Assembly (NCBI GenBank): GCA_024639925.1 | Contig: JAHEGA010000040.1 | Coordinates: 9,265 to 26,804 of the forward strand | DNA length: 17,540 nucleotides | Source of the DNA: Microbacteriaceae bacterium | Lineage (GTDB): Bacteria > Actinomycetota > Actinomycetes > Actinomycetales > Microbacteriaceae | Direction: 5' to 3' | Shown here: positions 13,748-17,540 of the stretch, in pieces | Position numbering within the stretch: position 1 is the stretch's first letter | Layout: every line of letters begins with the position of its first letter | Translations under genes and position numbers: made by a program | The notes under the pieces: generated by a model | Seen by the model: the letters and a program-made list of their open reading frames with translations, nothing else | Databases searched by the model: none | Told to the model about the DNA's origin: nothing

Positions 13748-16444
13748 CTAGTCCCGACCGGTGAGCTTCCAGGCGTCTTCCTCGCCCTCATCGACGACTT
13801 CCGGGTACCCCGCCGTCATCTGATCAATGGGGTCATCCTGGTCGTGAACCAGGTGATCACCGGCAGATTTGGGCGCGGGCGCCTGCGGCGGGACGATTTC
13901 CTGGGTGAGGTGATCCTCGCTGGGTGCTGCCACAGGCGTGTCATCACCGCGCAGAGAGGCAAGAACCTGCGGGAGCTGATCGGGGGTGACCAGGACGTCT
14001 CGGGCTTTGGAACCCTCCGAGGGCCCCACGATGGACCGCGATTCGAGCAAATCCATCAGCCGACCGGCTTTGGCAAATCCCACGCGCAGCTTCCGCTGCA
14101 ACATGGAGGTGGAACCAAACTGGGTGCTCACCACCAGCTCAGTGGCCTGAAGGAGAACGTCCAAGTCATCGCCAATGTCGGCGTCGATCACTTTGCCGCC
14201 ACCCGCAGCCTCGGCAACGTCCGCGCGGTATTCGGGGTTCGCCTGCTGCTTGACGTGGGCCACCACAGCAGACACTTCCTTCTCCGACACCCAGGCGCCT
14301 TGGACACGGTTGGGTTTACCCGCTCCCTGCGGCAAGAACAGGGCATCGCCCTGGCCGATGAGTTTGTCAGCCCCCGGCTGATCCAAAATCACCCGTGAGT
14401 CGGTCATGCTCGAGACGGCAAAGGCAAGACGGGCGGGAATGTTGGCTTTGATAAGCCCGGTGACGACGTCCACGCTGGGGCGCTGGGTGGCCAACACCAA
14501 GTGGATCCCGGACGCACGGGCGAGCTGAGTGATGCGCACAATCGATTCCTCGACATCGCGCGGGGCCACCATCATGAGATCGGCCAGCTCGTCGACCACC
14601 ACCAAGAGGTAGGGGTAGGGGCGCAAGACCCTCTCGCTACCGACCGGCAAGACAATCTCGTCGGCCAAGACTGCCCGGTTGAATTCATCGATGTGTTTAA
14701 ATCCGAAACTGGCGAGGTCGTCATAGCGCATGTCCATTTCTTTGACGACCCACTGCAGCGCTTCGGCGGCACGTTTCGGATTCGTAATGATCGGCGTAAT
14801 GAGGTGGGGCACACCCTGATAGGCGGCAAGTTCCACACGCTTGGGGTCCACGAGCACCATGCGGACTTCGGCGGGTGTCGCCCTCATCAACAACGAGGTG
14901 ATCATCGAATTGATAAAGCTCGACTTACCGCTCCCCGTGGCACCGGCAACAAGAAGGTGCGGCATCTTTGCCAAGTTCGCGGCGACAAAGCCGCCCTCCA
15001 CGTCTTTTCCAACACCGATCACCATGGGGTGAACATCAGAGGTGGCGACCGACGAGCTCAATACGTCGCCCAACGACACAATTTCGCGATCAGAGTTGGG
15101 AATTTCCACACCGATCGCTGACTTTCCGGGAATGGGCGAGAGAATGTTCACTTCATTCGAGGCCACCGCATAGGCGATGTTCTTCGACAGGGCGGTCACC
15201 CGCTCCACTTTGGTTCCCGATCCCAGCTCCACTTCATACCGGGTGACCGAGGGTCCCCTGGTGAAATCCACCACAGTCGCATTGACATCGAACTGTTCGA
15301 ACACACTGGTGATGGCCGCCACCACAGTGTCATTGGCTGCGCTTCGAGATTTTGGCGGGGTGCCAGGAACCAGAACCGTGGGCGAAGGAAGACGATAGGG
15401 CTTATTCGAGGGAATCGCCACCGGCGGGGCCTCGGCCCCTTGCGCTACCGGCTCTGGCGGCGCGACCGGTGCCGTGGCCTGGGCAAGCGCCTCTTCTGCT
15501 TTTCGCAACTGTTCTAGCAGGTCTTCTTGGGTCTCTACGGCGCCGGTGTCTTCTGGCACCGTACTCACCAGTGGTGAATCGAAAGCATCCTGCTTATCCT
15601 TTTTGCCCCGGCGCCACCACGGCATCGAATCAGGGTTCGACATGTCAAGGCCCAAGTCGCTGAGCGTGCCGAATTCCACCCCGGGGGTCGCCTCATCCTT
15701 CTTTTTCTTCCGCGCCACCTCCGAGAGGTCAACCCCAAACAGGTAGGCGTAGGCCTCTTGGCTTCGAGACACGATTTTGTTGGGTGGGGTTTTGGTCATG
15801 ATCAACACGGACGTCAGGAGAAACAGCACCATGACGGGCCACGCAAGGTAGACCGTCGCCGCCCCAATAAACACGAAGGGCTCGGCCACGAGCCACCCCA
15901 GCACCCCACCTGCAGCCGAAAGCTCAGCAAAACTGGCGCTTCCCGGTGCGGGGCGGCCCAGAGCCAGATGGGTCATGCCGCTAATGGACGCCACCAACAA
16001 GACCAGACCAATCCCCACACGACCGTTGGTGTACACGCTGGAGGGATGCCTAAAAAGCCACACCGCCAGTGCGACAAGGATCACGGGCAAAGCAAAAGCG
16101 AGCCTTCCGAGCGCTCCCCCGACCGTGTAAGTGTTCAGAGTTAGGGCCCACGTTTGGTTGTAATTGAACCATTCGATGACGATGCCGGCGATCGCAAACA
16201 ACAGCAGAGCGAAGGGGATTCCATCGCGTCGGTCCTCTTTAGCCACGAGCTCCGAAGAGAAGACCCGAAACCCCTGGCCGACAAAACCAGCCACGGCCAG
16301 CCAACCCACTCGAATGGGCGATGGCCCACCAGATCTCTGAGGGGTGGGTGCACCCGATTTCGGGGTCCGTTTGCCCGATGTGGTGGAGGTGCCCTTGCGG
16401 TTCGAGGTGGCGCGAGCGCGCGACGAGGGGCTCTGTGCAGCCAT
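13748..16444 (-). CDS. ftsK: DNA translocase FtsK
   Basis: FtsK anchors at the division septum and pumps chromosome termini, promoting dimer resolution. The 898-residue protein has a basic Ser/Thr/Arg-rich N-terminus and about four transmembrane segments between residues 75 and 220. A Pro/Ala/Glu-rich linker (about 260-345) follows, then the alpha/beta motor with Walker A G-A-T-G-S-G-K-S (about 500) and Walker B V-V-V-D-E-L-A-D-L-M (about 612-621). The gamma winged-helix domain lies around 780-830, with R-K-L-R-V-G-F-A-K-A-G-R-L-M-D-L-L-E. It ends in an acidic tail of about 70 residues. The ATG has no properly spaced Shine-Dalgarno but has TAGCGT ending 6 nt upstream. It heads ftsK-pgsA-cinA. 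Confidence 0.97.
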   Translation of the reverse strand: MAAQSPSSRARATSNRKGTSTTSGKRTPKSGAPTPQRSGGPSPIRVGWLAVAGFVGQGFRVFSSELVAKEDRRDGIPFALLLFAIAGIVIEWFNYNQTWALTLNTYTVGGALGRLAFALPVILVALAVWLFRHPSSVYTNGRVGIGLVLLVASISGMTHLALGRPAPGSASFAELSAAGGVLGWLVAEPFVFIGAATVYLAWPVMVLFLLTSVLIMTKTPPNKIVSRSQEAYAYLFGVDLSEVARKKKKDEATPGVEFGTLSDLGLDMSNPDSMPWWRRGKKDKQDAFDSPLVSTVPEDTGAVETQEDLLEQLRKAEEALAQATAPVAPPEPVAQGAEAPPVAIPSNKPYRLPSPTVLVPGTPPKSRSAANDTVVAAITSVFEQFDVNATVVDFTRGPSVTRYEVELGSGTKVERVTALSKNIAYAVASNEVNILSPIPGKSAIGVEIPNSDREIVSLGDVLSSSVATSDVHPMVIGVGKDVEGGFVAANLAKMPHLLVAGATGSGKSSFINSMITSLLMRATPAEVRMVLVDPKRVELAAYQGVPHLITPIITNPKRAAEALQWVVKEMDMRYDDLASFGFKHIDEFNRAVLADEIVLPVGSERVLRPYPYLLVVVDELADLMMVAPRDVEESIVRITQLARASGIHLVLATQRPSVDVVTGLIKANIPARLAFAVSSMTDSRVILDQPGADKLIGQGDALFLPQGAGKPNRVQGAWVSEKEVSAVVAHVKQQANPEYRADVAEAAGGGKVIDADIGDDLDVLLQATELVVSTQFGSTSMLQRKLRVGFAKAGRLMDLLESRSIVGPSEGSKARDVLVTPDQLPQVLASLRGDDTPVAAPSEDHLTQEIVPPQAPAPKSAGDHLVHDQDDPIDQMTAGYPEVVDEGEEDAWKLTGRD

Positions 16445-16450
16445 TACTCC

Positions 16451-16456
16451 ACGCTA
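16451..16456 (-). promoter_or_regulatory. -10 box of a predicted leaderless ftsK promoter
   Basis: TAGCGT on the minus strand is followed by GGAGTA and the ftsK ATG, a 6-nt gap. A -35-like TCGACT lies 16 nt further upstream. The GGAG is too close to the ATG to serve as a normal Shine-Dalgarno on a longer leader. Confidence 0.55.
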
Positions 16457-16510
16457 CCCGCCCGCGAGCTGGAGTCGACGGATTGACACGTCGCACCAGT
16501 CCCCTCGCTC

Positions 16511-16534
16511 TAGTATTGCGGCAACGAGGAGGAG
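16511..16534 (+). promoter_or_regulatory. -10 box and ribosome binding site of the SDR gene
   Basis: TAGTAT (16511-16516) is a good -10, and the leader of about 18 nt carries the strong purine run GAGGAGGAG (16526-16534) placed 6-8 nt before ATG 16541. A perfect TTGACA at 16483-16488 is 22 nt upstream, too far for a standard spacer. Confidence 0.55.
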
Positions 16535-16540
16535 ATAGTG

Positions 16541-17338
16541 ATGAGCGGGAAAAATCACACATTTGTGGTCACCGGAGCCGGCAATGGCATCGGGCGGGAA
16601 GTCACTCTGGAACTTTTGACCCGCGGAGCATCCGTTGCGGGGCTCGACATCAATAAAGAGTGGCTTCAGGAAACCGCTGAACTAGCGGGCGCCGACGCAA
16701 GCCGTTTCGCGCCCTTTGCCCTCGACATCACCGACCGGAACGCCGTGGTGGCGCTCCCCCCGAAGGTCACGAAAGCTTTGGGAGAAGTCGATGGCTTGAT
16801 CAACGTTGCCGGCATAATCCAGCCCTTCGTCCGGATCAACGATCTGGACTTTGGGGATATCGACCGGGTTGTTGACGTCAATTTCCACGGCCCCCTGAAC
16901 CTCATCAAAGCGTTTTTGCCGGGACTGCTCGCACGGCCAGAGGCCTACCTGGCGAACGTGTCGTCCATGGGGTCATACGCACCTGTCCCCGGCCAGACTC
17001 TCTACGGCGCCACCAAAGCCGGTATCAACCTGCTGAGCGAGGGGCTGCGGTCAGAACTGCGCGACTCGAAGGTCAGCATGACGGTCATTTACCCCGGGGC
17101 GATTGGCACCAACATCGCCGGGAACTCGGGCCTGGATATGGCGGGCGCCGAAGACGCGGGAGAGCGCAAAGTGGTCGACCCGAAAGACGCAGGTATTGCC
17201 ATTGTCGACGCCGTCCTCGGTCGCAAAAAGCGGGTTGTTATTGGATCTGACGCCAAGGCGCTCTGGCACATGAACCACCTCTCCCCCGACCTTGCCTCGA
17301 ACATGATTTACAACAACATGAAGGATCTGTTGCCCTAA
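16541..17338 (+). CDS. SDR-family NAD(P)-dependent oxidoreductase
   Basis: A 265-residue classical short-chain dehydrogenase/reductase. Nucleotide-binding T-G-A-G-N-G-I-G is at 11-18, with Asp36 at the end of beta-2 favouring NAD(H) over NADP(H). N-V-A-G (88-91) replaces the usual N-N-A-G. The catalytic tetrad is intact: Asn114, Ser142, Tyr155 and Lys159 (Y-G-A-T-K). The substrate cannot be read from the sequence. ATG 16541 was chosen over GTG 16538 because it is spaced better from the GAGGAGGAG ribosome binding site. It is divergent from ftsK with a 96-bp intergenic region, and no partner gene follows in the window. Confidence 0.93.
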   Translation: MSGKNHTFVVTGAGNGIGREVTLELLTRGASVAGLDINKEWLQETAELAGADASRFAPFALDITDRNAVVALPPKVTKALGEVDGLINVAGIIQPFVRINDLDFGDIDRVVDVNFHGPLNLIKAFLPGLLARPEAYLANVSSMGSYAPVPGQTLYGATKAGINLLSEGLRSELRDSKVSMTVIYPGAIGTNIAGNSGLDMAGAEDAGERKVVDPKDAGIAIVDAVLGRKKRVVIGSDAKALWHMNHLSPDLASNMIYNNMKDLLP

Positions 17339-17540
17339 TCGCATGCCCCCGCGGGACCTCATCGAAAGAGCCCACAGCGCAGACATAGCGTTTCGCGCCT
17401 AGGATGGGGTTATTGGTGGACAACCTGTTGTTCCCAGCGTCGTAGAACGCTCCCTCACCACCTGGTGGTTGATACTTTTTTGCGGCGAACGATTGCATCA
17501 CTCGATGCCCTCGCCCCACATCACGCTTCGCGTGATTGAT
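17339..17540. other. Right-end region without a confident gene
   Basis: After the SDR stop there are about 200 bp with no recognisable gene. Seen here: TAGGAT at 17400-17405; the hairpin and T-run at 17457-17481; a plus-strand frame with no stop from 17403 to the window end, with an ATG at 17505 giving M-P-S-P-H-I-T-L-R-V-I-D; and a perfect 7-bp inverted repeat ATCACGC-TTC-GCGTGAT (17520-17536). A new plus-strand gene might begin at 17505, but no ribosome binding site supports it and the window ends too soon to judge. Confidence 0.3.
17457..17481 (+). terminator. Possible intrinsic terminator downstream of the SDR gene
   Basis: A 5-bp hairpin ACCAC-CTG-GTGGT (17457-17469), extendable by two pairs across a bulge, is followed after 6 nt by a run of six T (17476-17481). 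The stem is short and the gap to the T-run is longer than ideal, so this is a weak call. Confidence 0.35.

Noticed and set aside
15288..15300. TCGAAC-T-GTTCGA, resembling a LexA box, inside ftsK
   Set aside because: The spacer is 1 nt instead of 4, so the half-sites are out of register, and it lies deep inside coding sequence.
16483..16488. Perfect TTGACA -35 upstream of the SDR gene
   Set aside because: The best -10 (TAGTAT) is 22 nt away, well beyond the normal 16-18 nt spacer.
17238..17519. Minus-strand open frame (93 codons) at the right end
   Set aside because: It overlaps the 3' end of the SDR gene in antisense, has a Cys/Arg-rich random-looking tail, and shows no family motif.
1..17540. 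CRISPR array, tRNA, rRNA, insertion sequence, prophage or defence system
   Set aside because: No regularly spaced repeats, cloverleaf, transposase, integrase or phage-like gene was seen; nearly all of the sequence is explained by core genes.

Overview
The window is chromosomal DNA of moderately high G+C from an actinobacterium, most likely a streamlined member of the Microbacteriaceae (inferred). The main support is the minus-strand gene order ftsK, pgsA, cinA, clgR, DUF3046 gene, recA, recX, then miaB, miaA, dapF, which is the conserved actinobacterial backbone and is also known from mycobacteria. The ClgR regulator, the DUF3046 protein and a LexA-type box of the TCGAAC-N4-GTTCGA class point the same way. 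No phage, insertion sequence, CRISPR array, tRNA or rRNA was seen.

Layout, left to right. Positions 16-3571 (minus) hold a CUT2-type sugar ABC importer: a double-domain ATPase and two permeases with overlapping stop and start codons. No substrate-binding protein lies inside the window. A 130-bp dyad-rich control region separates it from an XRE-cupin regulator (3702-4391, minus). Next come a small DUF805 membrane protein (minus) and a divergent RsmC-like methyltransferase (4870-5478, plus). The methyltransferase's stop codon interleaves with that of dapF. Positions 5475-8893 (minus) are miaB-miaA-dapF: tRNA A37 modification plus lysine/diaminopimelate synthesis. A plus-strand gene at 8986-9975 encodes a serine beta-lactamase-fold protein whose catalytic motifs all look destroyed; it sits between miaB and recX. 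Positions 9967-11750 (minus) are recA-recX, 11976-12529 is clgR plus the DUF3046 gene, and 12640-16444 is ftsK-pgsA-cinA. The plus-strand end carries a short-chain dehydrogenase and about 200 bp with no clear gene.

How the genes work together: the minus-strand block combines chromosome handling and DNA repair (FtsK, RecA, RecX), membrane lipid synthesis (PgsA), nucleotide salvage (CinA), proteolysis and stress control (ClgR), and tRNA and lysine metabolism. recA has a LexA-like box across its predicted promoter. Four genes (the methyltransferase, dapF, miaB, ftsK) have a TANNNT -10 hexamer ending exactly 6 nt before the start codon, which predicts leaderless mRNAs and helps fix their starts. 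Most of the window is ordinary core genome. The most unusual item is the apparently dead beta-lactamase-like protein.
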